NCBI GenBank assembly: GCA_009909005.1
Contig: JAAAOG010000064.1
Span: 30,534 to 94,533, forward strand
DNA: 64,000 bases
Reading direction: 5' to 3'
From: Alphaproteobacteria bacterium
Lineage (GTDB): Bacteria > Pseudomonadota > Alphaproteobacteria > DSM-16000 > Inquilinaceae
Under the pieces are notes generated by a model. The model worked only from the letters and a program-made list of their open reading frames with translations. It was not told where the DNA came from and did no database searches. Positions 63,928 through 64,000 of this stretch are shown here, piece by piece. Every line of letters begins with the position of its first letter. Within the stretch, counting starts at the first letter, position 1. Both the position numbers and the translations under genes were made by a program.

Positions 63928-64000
63928 GGGCGGCAGCGGCAGGGCGTTGAGTATGAGGCGGGCGATGCGTCGGAGTCCTCTGGTGAAGAACGACGTTCTG
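63928..64000. other. Right edge, possible end of a minus-strand gene
   Basis: GC returns to high. Two minus-strand frames stay open from the window edge into this stretch. One would end with RGLRRIARLILNALPLPP and a stop near 63891. Too short to assign. Confidence 0.25.

Overview
This is a 64 kb piece of a GC-rich bacterial chromosome with about 55 protein genes and no rRNA or tRNA gene that I can see. Gene content and order point to an alphaproteobacterium, most likely in or near the Rhodospirillales. The supports are the run LpoA-like lipoprotein / rsmI / yraN / gshB, a DUF2125 protein, a class II (B12-dependent) ribonucleotide reductase, and a GAAC-N7-GAAC LexA box of the alphaproteobacterial type. 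The genus cannot be fixed from the sequence alone.

Layout. 0-6.5 kb: pyrimidine catabolism (preA) with a four-gene NMT1-type ABC importer, then an NAD(P)-binding epimerase-like protein. 6.6-15.1 kb: an accessory stretch with lower GC in its left part. It holds a glycine-zipper lipoprotein, a ClpP-like secreted protein, a LysM/solute-binding protein, a 1287-residue DUF4062-nSTAND-TM-TPR protein, an Rpn-type PD-(D/E)XK nuclease and a candidate structured small RNA. 15.1-16.1 kb: acuI-like reductase. 16.3-30.3 kb: an acetate-switch-type locus in two halves. The left half has a CheY-like regulator, a degenerate sensor kinase fused to a DnaQ exonuclease, a small membrane protein and a CrbS-like symporter/histidine kinase. 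The right half has a second DnaQ-like exonuclease, a cNMP/CBS/DUF294 protein, ActP and DUF485. A hairpin-rich tandem repeat and four unrelated genes (EamA exporter, gmhA, Sfp-type PPTase, glycosyltransferase) lie between the halves. 30.8-34.4 kb: acetyltransferase, small protein, orphan TAXI binding protein and MFS transporter. 34.5-44.8 kb: nrdJ behind a probable LexA-controlled promoter, moaB, slt, an orphan CopG/BrnA-like antitoxin, a CLC protein lacking the usual gating glutamate, an orphan polyamine-type binding protein and a second Rpn-type nuclease. 44.8-53.0 kb: a long minus-strand housekeeping run (rsmI, yraN, sleB-like, sirB1-like, gshB, ftsY, amn, cobT). 53.1-60.3 kb: LpoA-like lipoprotein, an AT-rich islet with a DUF6883/DUF4926 gene pair, a lytic transglycosylase, a pentapeptide-repeat protein, DUF2125 and ChaC. 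60.3-63.2 kb: cobalamin-type ABC importer genes in an unusual minus/plus/minus order. 63.4-63.9 kb: an AT-rich small membrane protein.

Themes. Vitamin B12 recurs as a use (nrdJ), an assembly step (cobT) and uptake (btuFCD-like). Glutathione synthesis (gshB) and breakdown (chaC) are both present. Cell-wall lysis is represented by slt, a SleB-type hydrolase and an SLT-domain protein. The most interesting parts are the split acetate-switch locus with its pseudokinase-exonuclease fusion, the STAND protein with its neighbours, the candidate small RNA at 15.0 kb, and the FtsY with a triplicated membrane-targeting motif.
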